From contig CAUJSJ030000088.1 of the NCBI GenBank assembly GCA_963422775.4, forward strand, positions 1 to 64,000: a DNA stretch of 64,000 nucleotides, in the 5' to 3' direction. Shown here one piece after another: positions 39,038 through 48,397 of this stretch. This DNA comes from Pelomonas sp963422775. Its GTDB lineage: Bacteria > Pseudomonadota > Gammaproteobacteria > Burkholderiales > Burkholderiaceae_C. Below the pieces are notes generated by a model that saw only the letters and a list, made by a program, of their open reading frames with translations, ran no database searches and was not told the origin of the DNA. Position 1 is the stretch's first letter. Each line of letters begins with the position of its first letter. The position numbers and the translations under genes are program-made.

Positions 39038-41878
39038 TCAGGGCGCGGCCCCGCGTTTGAGCTCCCACTGCGCGAGCGTGAACTCGCGGTAGGGCACGGC
39101 CTGCGTGGCCACCGTGCGCTCGAACCAGGGCAAGGCCTCGCCGCGCCGGCCCTGCGCCGCGAGCTGCTGGCCGATGAAGAAATAGGCCTCGGCCAGACGC
39201 AGCCGCTCGGATTCGGGCTTTTCCCTGGCAAGCTTGAGCAAGGCTTCGCGTTCCAGGCTGCCGCCCAGGTAGCGCAGCAGCGCGCCACCCCATTGGCTCG
39301 CATCCGCTGAAGCCACGTCCTCGGCGATGGCGGCCTTGCCACGGCCGCCCTGGCGCTCGGCGGCCAGGTACAGCCACAGCAGCGTGAGCTGGCGCGCCTC
39401 GCCGCTGGCGTTGGCGGCGCTGTCGCGCAGCGCGGACTCGGCGCGGGCATAGTCGCCCAGCATGTAGTGGGCCGTGCCCAGCCAGCTGCCGCCGGCCGTG
39501 CCGAGCTGGGCCTGCTGGTTGAAGGCCGACAACGCGTCGGCGGGGCGGGCCAGCCCGACGAGAGCCACGCCCTTGGCCTCCAGCGCGGCGGCGGCCTCGT
39601 CACCTTCGGCGGTGAGGGCCAGCACGCGGTCGGCATCGGCCAGCGCCTGCTCGAAGTCGCCCAGCTGGTTGTGCGCCTGCGCCCGCTCGGCCAACGCGCG
39701 GGTGGCAAGCCGGCCCTTGGGGTCAGCGGCGGCCAACACCGCACTGTCGACCAGGCGGATGAACTCGTTGACCTGCACGAGCTGCCACAGCGCATCGGGT
39801 TTGGCGCCGGTGCGGTACCTGAGCAGGCGGCGGTCGACGTCGGCAAAACCGGCCTCCAGCCCCTTGAAGTCCAGCAGGCTCATGCGCAGCCGCTGCCCGC
39901 CTAGCATCAACCGCGCGCGGCCCACGCGCTCGCGGTAGCCGTCCACGTCGGCAGGCAGCACCTCGTCGGCGCGGCGCTCCACGCGGCTGATGAAGTTCAC
40001 CGTCGCGCCGCTGATCTCGACGCGACTCGTGAAGGCGAAATGCTTGTCGGCCAGTTGCTGCGGCGCGGGCGGCGGGACGGTGAAGGGGCGGGCGCCGGTC
40101 ACGCTGACGCGCAGCTCGGCCATGCGCGTGGGGTCGAGCATGAAGGGGTAGCGGCGCCTCGCCTCGGGCGGCACCGGCAGGGCATCGGCCAGCTCGACGG
40201 CGGGGAACTCCAGGTCCAGCCAGCCGCGCTGGTAGCGGCCGGCGGTGGGGTGCTCGAAGCGCAGCTTCAACCCCCACTCGTTGGCCTCGCGGTCGTCCAC
40301 CACCTCGGGCTGGCCAACGCTGACCAGGCCCGGCAGCAGGCGCACATAGGCGCCGCCGATGGACTCGGCCAGGCGCTCCAACCCTGCCACCGCCTGGCTG
40401 GCGCGCCAGCGTTCGGCGGCCAGGCCCGTGGCCTTGAACTGGGTCGTCAGCTGGGGCGGGCGGGCGAGCTGGCTGAAGTCCCAGTCCTGGCGGAAGGCCA
40501 GCGCGTCCTGGGCGAAGGCCGGTGGCACGACCGGCTGCGGGCCCGTCTCCCCCTGGCCGACGACGAGCGCCGCGCCGTAACGGTAGTAGCCGCGCTTTTC
40601 CAGCGAATAGCCCTGGCCGTTCATCGTCGGGTCCAGGAAGTAGACCGCGTCGCCGATCGTCACGCGGCTGATGACGTGGTCGAACTGGTCGTGCGAGGGC
40701 AGGTAGTTGGCGATGCCGCGGTTGCGCGCCATCGAGACCAGCGCGGGCTTGGCGTCGAAACCCATGGCCCCGAGCAGGCTGTTGAGCAGCAGCGTCTTGT
40801 CCTTGCAGTCGCCCAGGCGCTCGGCCAGCGTCTTGCCCGCCGGCTTGGGCCGGTGCGAGCTTTCGCCGAGCGACGCTGAGAAGTAGCGCACCTCGTCCTG
40901 CACGAAGCGCAGCGCGGCGGCCACCTGCTGCTCGGGCGTGCCGCCCTGGGCTTTCAGTTCAGCCGCCTTGTCGGCGATGCCAGTGGCCTGCGCCTCGACG
41001 GCGAAGAGGGCTCTGGCCCACTGGTCCACCTCGGCCCAGCTGCCGTACTCGCTGACCTGCAGCACCGGGTAGACCTTGAACCAGGGCGGCGTGTTCGCCT
41101 CGTCCGGCACGGCCGGCACGCGCTCGCGCAGCACGCGGACGACCTGACGGCCGCCCTCCTCGAAACGCTCCGGCACCACCTCGGAGGCCAGCGTCTTGAC
41201 GTTCAACCGGCGCCCGGCCGGCGCCTCGATGCGCAGGTGCAGGCGCTCCACCGGCGCGTCGGAGGCCAGCTGCAGCAGCGCCGAGTAGCGGCCCTCGAAG
41301 ATGGGGTTCTCGCCCTCCAGCGTGTAGGCCACGTCCACCACGTCGCCCACGCGCACGTCGCTGAGCACGACCAGGGCCGTGCGCACACCGTCGATCAGCT
41401 GGCGCTCCAGTTGCTGCTCGCGGCGCATCAGCTCGATGCGGGCGCCCTTGAGCCGGTCCAGGCGCTCGCCGTTGCGCAGCACGGCCAGCTGGTGGATGAC
41501 GAGCTGCTGGTAGGCCGGATTGAAGCTGATCTGCGGCTCGGACACCTCGCGCAGCGTCGACGTGTCCAGCGCCTCGTGCTGCAGATGGATGTAGGTGGCG
41601 GTGGCCGACTTGGGCGAGAGCTGCACCTGCACGTCCACCAACGGCTCGCGGCGCGCCTTGGCGCCGGGTGCGGCGGCGCGGGCCTCGGTGGCAGTGGCCG
41701 CCGGCAGTGGCTTGACCCAGGCCGGCATGGGGCCAAAGCGGTAGCCGGCTCCGGCGGGAATGGTGGGATGGGCAGTTGGCCTGGCGACGAGCTTCAGGCT
41801 CGGCTTGGTTGGCGCCTGCGCCACGGCGGCCCCAACAGATAGGGCCAGCAGCAGCGCTGGCCAGAACTTCGAACGCAT
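39038..41878 (-). CDS. DUF3857 and transglutaminase-like domain protein with C-terminal repeats
   Basis: A 946-residue secreted protein. The signal peptide ends near AVAQ. A DUF3857 domain occupies about residues 70-260. A transglutaminase-like core follows, with the catalytic Cys in GDCKDKT near residue 356, the His in DQFDHVISR and the Asp in FLDPTMN. A DUF3858-like beta region and C-terminal TPR-like helices (FEQALADADRVLALTAEGDEA) complete it. The enzyme may cross-link or cleave envelope proteins or peptidoglycan; the substrate is not known. Confidence 0.87.
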   Translation of the reverse strand: MRSKFWPALLLALSVGAAVAQAPTKPSLKLVARPTAHPTIPAGAGYRFGPMPAWVKPLPAATATEARAAAPGAKARREPLVDVQVQLSPKSATATYIHLQHEALDTSTLREVSEPQISFNPAYQQLVIHQLAVLRNGERLDRLKGARIELMRREQQLERQLIDGVRTALVVLSDVRVGDVVDVAYTLEGENPIFEGRYSALLQLASDAPVERLHLRIEAPAGRRLNVKTLASEVVPERFEEGGRQVVRVLRERVPAVPDEANTPPWFKVYPVLQVSEYGSWAEVDQWARALFAVEAQATGIADKAAELKAQGGTPEQQVAAALRFVQDEVRYFSASLGESSHRPKPAGKTLAERLGDCKDKTLLLNSLLGAMGFDAKPALVSMARNRGIANYLPSHDQFDHVISRVTIGDAVYFLDPTMNGQGYSLEKRGYYRYGAALVVGQGETGPQPVVPPAFAQDALAFRQDWDFSQLARPPQLTTQFKATGLAAERWRASQAVAGLERLAESIGGAYVRLLPGLVSVGQPEVVDDREANEWGLKLRFEHPTAGRYQRGWLDLEFPAVELADALPVPPEARRRYPFMLDPTRMAELRVSVTGARPFTVPPPAPQQLADKHFAFTSRVEISGATVNFISRVERRADEVLPADVDGYRERVGRARLMLGGQRLRMSLLDFKGLEAGFADVDRRLLRYRTGAKPDALWQLVQVNEFIRLVDSAVLAAADPKGRLATRALAERAQAHNQLGDFEQALADADRVLALTAEGDEAAAALEAKGVALVGLARPADALSAFNQQAQLGTAGGSWLGTAHYMLGDYARAESALRDSAANASGEARQLTLLWLYLAAERQGGRGKAAIAEDVASADASQWGGALLRYLGGSLEREALLKLAREKPESERLRLAEAYFFIGQQLAAQGRRGEALPWFERTVATQAVPYREFTLAQWELKRGAAP

Positions 41879-41928
41879 CCACTTCCTCTCGGCGATCCGC
41901 CCTCATTGTGGGGCTCACCGCCAGAGTT

Positions 41929-42768
41929 TCAGTGCAGCATCTGCTCCACCTCAGCCGCCGGGTCGCCGGCCGCGGCGATCTTGGCGGCGAGCAGTTCAAG
42001 GTCGAGGTGCAGATGCTCGATCAGCTCGGGCACGGCCACCTTCAGCGCATGCACCGGCTCGTCATGGTGCTCGGCTGCGTCTGCCAGCACCTCGGCCACG
42101 TGCAGCACGGCGGCGATCAGCGAGAACGGCCGGATCTCCAGCGGCGTGTTGGCGTCCTTGAAGGCCTCCACCATCGCGTGCGGGAAGTGCCAGTGCGAGG
42201 CCAGCGACGCCGTCACGTCGGCATGCGTGCAGCCGAAGCGGTGCTCCTCCAGCGAGAAGCGGCTGCCGGGCTCGGCGGCATGGGCCTCCACGTCGGCCAC
42301 CAGATGCGGCTCGTCGATGGCCATCAGCAGCTGGCCGGTGCGCAGCATCAGGCCGGCGAGGTAGGCGGTGTCAGCCGTGCCGGCGTCGGTGCCCAGCATG
42401 CGGGCGAGGATGCGCGCGTAGTTGGCCGTGGCGATGCTGTGGCGCCAGAACAGGGTGCGGTCCAGGCCCTGCACCTTGGGAAAGGCGCCGCTCAGGCAGG
42501 CCGCCATGGCCAGGTTGCGCAGCGTCTCCAGGCCCAGCGCGTGGGCGGCGTCGATGACGGTGGCGATCTGGTGCGACGGGCTGTAGTGGGCCGAGTTGGC
42601 CAGGCGCAGCACCTTGGCCGTCAGCGCGCCGTCCTTCTCGATCAGCGCAGCGATCTGGCCCAGGCCGACGTTGTCGTCGTCGAAGCTCTTCAAGAGCCGA
42701 GAGGCCACCTCGGGCATGGTCGGCAGGGCGTTGTGCTTGACGAAGAAGCGTTCGGCAGCTGCACTCAT
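41929..42768 (-). CDS. HDOD-domain signalling protein
   Basis: A 279-residue HDOD domain protein, related to HD phosphohydrolases but lacking their metal site. The motifs LPTMPEVASRLL and LTAKVLRLANSAHYSP are typical of the family. HDOD proteins act as non-catalytic partners in c-di-GMP and stress signalling networks. It has no fused EAL, GGDEF or receiver domain. A helix-rich C-terminus (HVAEVLADAAEHHDEPVHAL) follows. It lies alone between two larger minus-strand genes. Confidence 0.87.
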   Translation of the reverse strand: MSAAAERFFVKHNALPTMPEVASRLLKSFDDDNVGLGQIAALIEKDGALTAKVLRLANSAHYSPSHQIATVIDAAHALGLETLRNLAMAACLSGAFPKVQGLDRTLFWRHSIATANYARILARMLGTDAGTADTAYLAGLMLRTGQLLMAIDEPHLVADVEAHAAEPGSRFSLEEHRFGCTHADVTASLASHWHFPHAMVEAFKDANTPLEIRPFSLIAAVLHVAEVLADAAEHHDEPVHALKVAVPELIEHLHLDLELLAAKIAAAGDPAAEVEQMLH

Positions 42769-42844
42769 TCTTGGGTCTCCGGGTCAATGACGGCCGGGCC
42801 AGTCTAGGACGAAGGTTTGGCCGGCGCCACGCCCTTCACGTCCC

Positions 42845-44131
42845 TTAAACGATCAGCAATGCACGGAAGTCGTTGACGTTCGTGAAAGTCGGGCCGGGCA
42901 CGAGCAAGTCGCCCAGCGGCGCAAAGAAGCTGGCGCTGTCGTGGGCGTCCAGCAGGGCCTGAGGATTGAGGCCCAGGGCGCGGGCGCGCGCCAGGCTGGT
43001 GGGTGTCAGCAGCGCCCCGGCGTGCGGGCCGACGCCATCGATGCCGTCGGTGTCTGCGGCCAGCGCGAACACGCCCGGCTCGCGCTGCAGGGCCAGCGCG
43101 CAGCCCAGCAGGAATTCGGTGGCACGGCCGCCCTTGCCTGACGGCTTGGCAGCGTCGACCGTCACCGTCGTCTCGCCACCGGACAGGATGACGCAAGGCC
43201 TGGCGAAGGGCACGCCGCGCCGCGCGACGGCGCGGGCCAGCGCCGCGTGCATGCCGCCGATGACGCGCGACTCGCCCTCGATCTCGTCGCTGAGGATGTG
43301 GGCGGCGATGCCCTGCTCCCGGGCGAAGGCGGCGGCGGCTTCGAGGCTCATCTGCGGCGTGGACAGCATGACGAACTCGTGGCCGGCTTGGGCAGAGTCG
43401 TCGGGCTTGGGCGTCTCGAAGGCGCCGGATTCCAGGCCGGCGCGGGCAGCGGGCGGCAGCTCGATGCGGTATCGGCGGCAGATGGCCAGCGCTTCCGCAC
43501 AGGTCGTCGCGTCGGCCACCGTCGGGCCCGAGGCGATGACAGCAGGTTCGTCTCCGGGGACGTCGCTGATCGCCAGCGTCAGCACGCGCGCCGGCGCGCA
43601 GGCCGCGGCCAGACGCCCGCCCTTGATGGCCGACAGGTGCTTGCGCACGCAGTTCATCTCGCCGATGGCCGCACCGCTGTTCAGCAGTGCGCGGTTGACG
43701 GCCTGCTTGTCCGCCAGTGTGAGCCCAGGCGCCGGCAGACTCATCAAGGCCGAGCCTCCACCCGAGATCAGGCAGATGACGAGGTCGTCGGCGGTGAGGC
43801 CCCGGGTCAGCGCCAGCAGCTTCTCGCTGGCGGCCAGGCCGGCGGCGTCCGGCACGGGGTGGGCGGCCTCGACGATCTCCAAGCGGCGCGGCTTGTAGCC
43901 CGGCGGCACGTGGCCGTAGCGCGTGATGACGAGGCCGGTCAGCTTGGCGTCGGCCGGCCACGCGGCCTCCAGCGCCTGGGCCATCGAGCCCCCGGCCTTG
44001 CCGGCACCGAGCACCAAGGTGCGTCCCTTGGGAGGGGGCGGCAGATGGCCGGCGAGCACCCGCCCCGGCAGCGCGCGGGCCACGGCCACGTCGAACAGCT
44101 GGCGCAGCAGCGCGCGCGGGTCTTGCGTCAT
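42845..44131 (-). CDS. ttuD: Glycerate 2-kinase (GckA/TtuD, DUF4147 family)
   Basis: A 428-residue glycerate kinase of the TtuD/GckA family, with LVLGAGKAGGSMAQAL at the N-terminus, LISGGGSALMSLP in the middle and ILSGGETTVTV plus DTDGIDGVGP in the second half. It phosphorylates glycerate to 2-phosphoglycerate. In a purine cluster it would salvage carbon from glyoxylate through tartronate semialdehyde. Its ATG overlaps the puuD stop by four bases, so the two are translationally coupled. Confidence 0.93.
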   Translation of the reverse strand: MTQDPRALLRQLFDVAVARALPGRVLAGHLPPPPKGRTLVLGAGKAGGSMAQALEAAWPADAKLTGLVITRYGHVPPGYKPRRLEIVEAAHPVPDAAGLAASEKLLALTRGLTADDLVICLISGGGSALMSLPAPGLTLADKQAVNRALLNSGAAIGEMNCVRKHLSAIKGGRLAAACAPARVLTLAISDVPGDEPAVIASGPTVADATTCAEALAICRRYRIELPPAARAGLESGAFETPKPDDSAQAGHEFVMLSTPQMSLEAAAAFAREQGIAAHILSDEIEGESRVIGGMHAALARAVARRGVPFARPCVILSGGETTVTVDAAKPSGKGGRATEFLLGCALALQREPGVFALAADTDGIDGVGPHAGALLTPTSLARARALGLNPQALLDAHDSASFFAPLGDLLVPGPTFTNVNDFRALLIV

Positions 44132-45306
44132 GGCTGGGCCCAACGGCCGATCAACGCACGCTCTTCCTCGGTGAGGCCGGTCGCGTTGTTCAGCGGCATC
44201 GCGCGTTGCACGACGACCTGCTGGTAGATCTGCGCCTTGTGCGCGGCCAGGCCCTCGGCGCTGTCCAGCCGCACGCCCTTCTGGGCCACCTCGCCGGTGT
44301 GGCAGGCCAGGCAGCGCTGGGCGGCAACAGCTTGAACCTGCGCCAGCGTGACCGGCGCGGCCGACGCGGTGGCCTGCGGCCGAGGCGCCATCCAGACGAT
44401 GAGCCCGGCCAGCAGGGCCAGCGCCAGCGCCACGGCGCCCCAGCTGTTGACGCCCTTGTGGCGCTTGACGAAGAAGATGCGGATGGCCACGCCCGCAGCC
44501 ATCAGCACGCACAGCACCACCCAGTTGTGCGGGTGCTGGTACAGCATGCCGTAATGGTTGCTGAGCATCGCTACCAGCGCCGGCAGGCCGAAGTAGGTGT
44601 TGTGCACGCTGCGCTGCTTGCCGCGCTGGCCATGGATGGGATCGGGCTTCTGGCCGGCGCGCATCTGCGCGATGACCTTCTTCTGGCCGGGGATGATCCA
44701 GTGCGCGACGTTGGCCGTCATCATGGTCGCGAGCGTGGCGCCGACGATGAGGAAGGCCGCACGGCCGGCGAACAGCTGGCAGGCCAGCCAGCTCGCGAGC
44801 ACCACGAAGACCGCCACCACCGCCATCACGCGGCCATCGTTGCCGATCTGGCCATCCTGGGTGCGACCGAGCATCTGGCAGGCGATGTCGTAGACGGCCG
44901 TGCCCACGACGAGGAAGCCCAGCGCCGCCGCCACCGCCTGCCAGGGCGCACCCCAGGCGTGCACGCGCACGTCGATGAGCATCTGGCTGGCGTTCAAGAG
45001 ATAGAGCACGACGAACAGCGCGAAGCCGCTCATCCACGTCCAGTAGCTCTCCCAGTAGAACCAGTGCAGGTCCTGCGGCAGGTTGGCGGGCGCCACCATG
45101 TACTTCTGCGGGTTGTAGAAGCCGCCGCCGTGCACGGCCCAGAGTTCCCCGTCCACGCCCTTGGCCTTGAGGTCGTCGGCAGCGGGCTTGACGAGGTGGT
45201 TGTCCAGCCAGACGAAGTAGAACGACGCGCCGATCCAGGCGATGACGGTGATGACGTGCAGCCAGCGCAGCAGCAGGTTGGCCCAGTCGAGGAGATAGAT
45301 ATCCAT
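44128..45306 (-). CDS. puuD: Urate hydroxylase PuuD, membrane-bound with cytochrome c domain
   Basis: A 392-residue protein: about eight membrane spans form the N-terminal urate oxidase part (LLRWLHVITVIAWIGASFYF and FYWESYWTWMSGFAL are marker segments), and a C-terminal class I cytochrome c domain carries the heme motif CLACH. It oxidises urate to 5-hydroxyisourate and passes electrons to the respiratory chain rather than directly to oxygen. The ATG at 45304-45306 (MDIYLLDW) is the family start. It is paired with the glycerate kinase gene. Confidence 0.95.
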   Translation of the reverse strand: MDIYLLDWANLLLRWLHVITVIAWIGASFYFVWLDNHLVKPAADDLKAKGVDGELWAVHGGGFYNPQKYMVAPANLPQDLHWFYWESYWTWMSGFALFVVLYLLNASQMLIDVRVHAWGAPWQAVAAALGFLVVGTAVYDIACQMLGRTQDGQIGNDGRVMAVVAVFVVLASWLACQLFAGRAAFLIVGATLATMMTANVAHWIIPGQKKVIAQMRAGQKPDPIHGQRGKQRSVHNTYFGLPALVAMLSNHYGMLYQHPHNWVVLCVLMAAGVAIRIFFVKRHKGVNSWGAVALALALLAGLIVWMAPRPQATASAAPVTLAQVQAVAAQRCLACHTGEVAQKGVRLDSAEGLAAHKAQIYQQVVVQRAMPLNNATGLTEEERALIGRWAQP

Positions 45307-45509
45307 GAGCGGTGGTGTTTTCTCACGGCCCCACCACGGCGGGTGCTGTGGAGCCTCAAGTGTCGCGTCCACGGGCCCGGCGGCAGCCGGCCCGACACCG
45401 CGGCGACAGGGGCGCAGTGTAGGCAGGCGCGCGTCGCGAGCCTGCGACGGCGGCCGCAGCGTGATTTGCGCCATGAACAGCGACTGGCCTAACGCCCCAG
45501 AATAGGCAC

Positions 45510-46341
45510 ATGCCCGATCACCCCGCCCGCGCGGATCGTCGCCTCCCTCTGGCCCGCGCCTGCGCGCTGGCGGCGACGCTGCTCGTTGGCATGCCCGCAT
45601 GGGGCCCAGGCTCAGGTGCGCATCGCCACCAACGTGGAGCGCAGCTACTTCCCGCCCGCCGAAGCCCTGCTGAGGCGGGCCTACGCCACGCTCAACCTGG
45701 AGGTCGACTACGTCGCCTGGCCGCTGCCGCGCGCCCAGGCGGAGCTGCGCATCGGCCGGGTCGACGCCGTGGCCATGCGCACCGAGAGCTATTTCGAGCA
45801 GACCCCTTTCGTGCGCAAGGTGGATGTGCCGCTGCTGCAGTTGCAGCTCTACGCCTATGCCCGCCCGCCCTGCCCGCGGGCCGTGACGGCCGAGGAGCTC
45901 GGCCGGCGGCGCGTCAGCCTGCAGCGCGGCATGGCGGCCGCCGAGGCCCTGGTGCCCGAGGCGGCGCGCGTGCCGGCCAACACGCCGAGCGACGCCTTCC
46001 TCAACCTCGCCACCGGCGCGGCCGACTACGCGCTGACGCTGAGCACGCCGTGGATGGTGGAATTGCCGGTCGAGACGCGCGGCGGCGCCATCTGCGTGGT
46101 GCCCACGCCGCTGGCGCGCACCGCGCTGTTCCACGGCGTGCACGAATCGCACGCGGCCTGGGTGCCGGCGCTGGAGCAGGCGCTGCGCGGCATGCGCGAG
46201 CGCGGCGAGATTCAGCAGGCCTGGGCCGACTATGAGCGCGAGATCGCCACGCCCAACGCGCGCCTGCAGGCCCAGCCCGGGCGCAGCCTGGTGGTCAACC
46301 CGGCAGCGCCAGGATCTGCGCCAGCACGGCCACCGCAATGA
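45510..46341 (+). CDS. Periplasmic solute-binding protein, signal peptide split by a frameshift
   Basis: A family 3-like periplasmic binding protein of about 277 codons. The ATG at 45510 starts a good signal peptide (LPLARACALAATLLVGMPAW), but this frame runs out of homology at 45600. The mature protein continues in the next frame from about 45604 (AQAQVRIATNVERSYFPPA). Removing one G from the run at 45601-45604 restores AWAQA followed by QVRIA, a perfect signal peptidase site. As written, only an internal ATG at 45586 could start the mature frame, without a signal. The ligand is unknown. It lies inside the urate gene cluster but resembles other orphan binding proteins. Its 3' end overlaps xdhC by 47 bases. 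Confidence 0.75.
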
Positions 46342-47065
46342 CCGCCGGCTGCTTGCCGGCCACGCCAGGCACGCCGATGGGGCAGACGACGCCGTCCAGG
46401 TCGGACTGAACGAAGCCGCGCGCCTGCAGACGCTGGCGAAAACTCGCCCACTTGGTGCGGCTGCCGATCATGCCGATGAAGGCCAGGTCGCCCCGCTCCC
46501 GCCGGCGCTTCAGGCAGGCAGCCACGATGTCGAAGTCCTCGGCATGGTTGTGGCTCATGACGAGCACGGCCGAGCCGGGCGTCAGGTCGTCCACAGCATC
46601 GGCCGGCGGCTCGCAGACCTCCTGGCGCCAGCCGCGCGGGAGCGGCTCGGGGGGGAACTGGCTCTCGCGGCTGTCGATCCAGTGCAGGGCCAGCGGCAGA
46701 TCCCGGGCGATGCGGGCGATGGCGTCGCCGACATGGCCGGCGCCGAACAGCGCGAGGGGCCGCAGCGGCGGCCTTGGCAGGCGCGCGGTCAGGTCTTCGC
46801 CGGCCGCGATGCGATCGAAGCGCAGCCAGACGACCCCGCCGCAGCACTGGCCCAGGCTGGGGCCCAGGGGGTAGCGCACCTCCTCGGCCAGTTCGCCGCC
46901 CAACAAGGCCGTGCGGGCACGGGCGATGGCATCGAACTCCAGATGGCCGCCACCCACGGTGCCGGTGATGTCGTGCTCAGCCACGGCCATCCAGGCGCCC
47001 ACCTCGCGCGGCACGCTGCCCGACGTGCGAGCGACCGTGACGAGGACCAGCGGTTCAGCTGCCAC
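46295..47065 (-). CDS. xdhC: Xanthine dehydrogenase accessory protein XdhC
   Basis: A 256-residue XdhC, which delivers and sulfurates the molybdenum cofactor for xanthine dehydrogenase. The XdhC N-domain shows SGSVPREVGAWM and GTVGGGHLEF with the Cys pair GQCCGG, and the C-terminal Rossmann-like domain begins LALFGAGHVGDAI. The GTG at 47063-47065 starts just inside the end of uraH, overlapping it by 11 bases. The xanthine dehydrogenase subunits are not in the window. Confidence 0.92.
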   Translation of the reverse strand: MAAEPLVLVTVARTSGSVPREVGAWMAVAEHDITGTVGGGHLEFDAIARARTALLGGELAEEVRYPLGPSLGQCCGGVVWLRFDRIAAGEDLTARLPRPPLRPLALFGAGHVGDAIARIARDLPLALHWIDSRESQFPPEPLPRGWRQEVCEPPADAVDDLTPGSAVLVMSHNHAEDFDIVAACLKRRRERGDLAFIGMIGSRTKWASFRQRLQARGFVQSDLDGVVCPIGVPGVAGKQPAVIAVAVLAQILALPG

Positions 47066-47408
47066 GGTAGGTCGAGTACGCCCAGGGCGAGGCCAGCAGG
47101 GGCACGTGGTAATGCGAATCCGCATCCGCAATGCCGAAGTCCAGCGGCACCTCGTCCAGGAAGGCCGGCTCCGGCAGCGCGTCGCCGCGGCCGCGGAAAT
47201 AGGCGGCCACCTCGAACACGAGGCGGTAGCGGCCCGCCAGGAAAGTCGCGCCTTCCAGCACCGGGCCGTCGGCACGGCCGTCGCCGTTCAGGTGCAGGCT
47301 GCGCAGCCATTTCGGGCCTTCGGCGTCGAAGCGATAGAGGCGCACGGCCATGCCGGCGGCCGGGCAGCCGTTGGCGGTGTCGAGAACATGTGTTGTGAGC
47401 TTGCCCAT
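47055..47408 (-). CDS. uraH: 5-hydroxyisourate hydrolase
   Basis: A 117-residue transthyretin-like hydrolase that opens 5-hydroxyisourate, the PuuD product, to OHCU. It begins LTTHVLDTANGCPA and ends with the diagnostic C-terminal tetrapeptide YRGS. The start at 47408 matches the family. It is divergent from puuE and is followed by xdhC in the same operon. Confidence 0.97.
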   Translation of the reverse strand: MGKLTTHVLDTANGCPAAGMAVRLYRFDAEGPKWLRSLHLNGDGRADGPVLEGATFLAGRYRLVFEVAAYFRGRGDALPEPAFLDEVPLDFGIADADSHYHVPLLASPWAYSTYRGS

Positions 47409-47440
47409 GGAATCTCCGTCGATTGATGCAAAGTGTAGGG

Positions 47441-48397
47441 ATGAGCTCACCTCGTTACCCCCGCGACCTGATCGGCTATGGCGAGAACCCACCGCACGCG
47501 CAGTGGCCCGGTGGCGCCCGCGTGGCCGTGCAGTTCGTCCTCAACTACGAGGAAGGCGGCGAAAACTCGGTGCTGCACGGCGACGCCGGCAGCGAGCAGT
47601 TCCTGTCCGAGCTGTTCAACCCGCCCAGCTTCCCGGCCCGGCACCTGAGCATGGAAGGCATCTACGAGTACGGCTCGCGCGTGGGCGTGTGGCGGTTGCT
47701 CAAGGAGTTCGAGCAGCGCGCGCTGCCGCTGACGGTGTTCGGCGTGGGCATGGCGCTGGAGCGCCACCCGGACGTGACCCAGGCCTTCGTCGAGCTCAAC
47801 CACGAGATCGCCTCCCACGGCTGGCGCTGGGTGCACTACCAGAACATCGACGAAGACACCGAGCGCGCTCACCTGGCCCAGGCCATGGCGAGCCTCAAGC
47901 GCCTGACCCTGGGCCGTGACCCGCACGGCCTGGGCTGGTACACCGGCCGCGACAGCCCCGCCACGCGCCGCCTGGTGGCCGACTTCGGCGGCTTCGAGTA
48001 CGACAGCGACTACTACGGCGATGACCTGCCGTTCTGGCTGCAGGTCAAGAAGACCAACGGCGAACTCGCGCCCCACCTCGTCGTGCCCTACACGCTGGAC
48101 TGCAACGACATGCGCTTCGCCCTGCCCCAGGGCTTCAGCCATGGCGAGCCCTTCTTCGAGTACCTGAAGGACTCGTTCGACGTGCTCTACGCCGAGGGGG
48201 CTGAGAGCCCGAAGATGATGAGCATCGGCATGCACTGCCGCCTGCTGGGCCGCCCGGGCCGGATGCGGGCGCTGCAGCGTTTTCTCGACCACATCGAGGC
48301 GCATGACCGCGTGTGGGTGTGCCGGCGGCTGGACGTCGCGCGGCACTGGAAATCCGTTCACCCCTTTGACGCCAAGACGGCTTTCGTCTGGGAATGA
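47441..48397 (+). CDS. puuE: Allantoinase PuuE (polysaccharide deacetylase type)
   Basis: A 318-residue metal-dependent allantoinase of the NodB/polysaccharide deacetylase fold. It starts near YPRDLIGYGENPPH and carries the NodB motifs NYEEGGE, NHEIASHGWRWVHY and YTGRDSPATRRL. It hydrolyses allantoin to allantoate. Several starts are possible (TTG 47423, ATG 47426, ATG 47441); I take 47441 because the conserved N-terminus begins directly after it. Its stop overlaps the next gene by four bases. Confidence 0.94.
   Translation: MSSPRYPRDLIGYGENPPHAQWPGGARVAVQFVLNYEEGGENSVLHGDAGSEQFLSELFNPPSFPARHLSMEGIYEYGSRVGVWRLLKEFEQRALPLTVFGVGMALERHPDVTQAFVELNHEIASHGWRWVHYQNIDEDTERAHLAQAMASLKRLTLGRDPHGLGWYTGRDSPATRRLVADFGGFEYDSDYYGDDLPFWLQVKKTNGELAPHLVVPYTLDCNDMRFALPQGFSHGEPFFEYLKDSFDVLYAEGAESPKMMSIGMHCRLLGRPGRMRALQRFLDHIEAHDRVWVCRRLDVARHWKSVHPFDAKTAFVWE

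Noticed and set aside
44132..46338. Upstream extensions of the glycerate kinase and puuD frames
   Set aside because: The extended residues show no homology-like pattern and overlap well-supported genes; internal ATGs at 44131 and 45306 give the family start sites.
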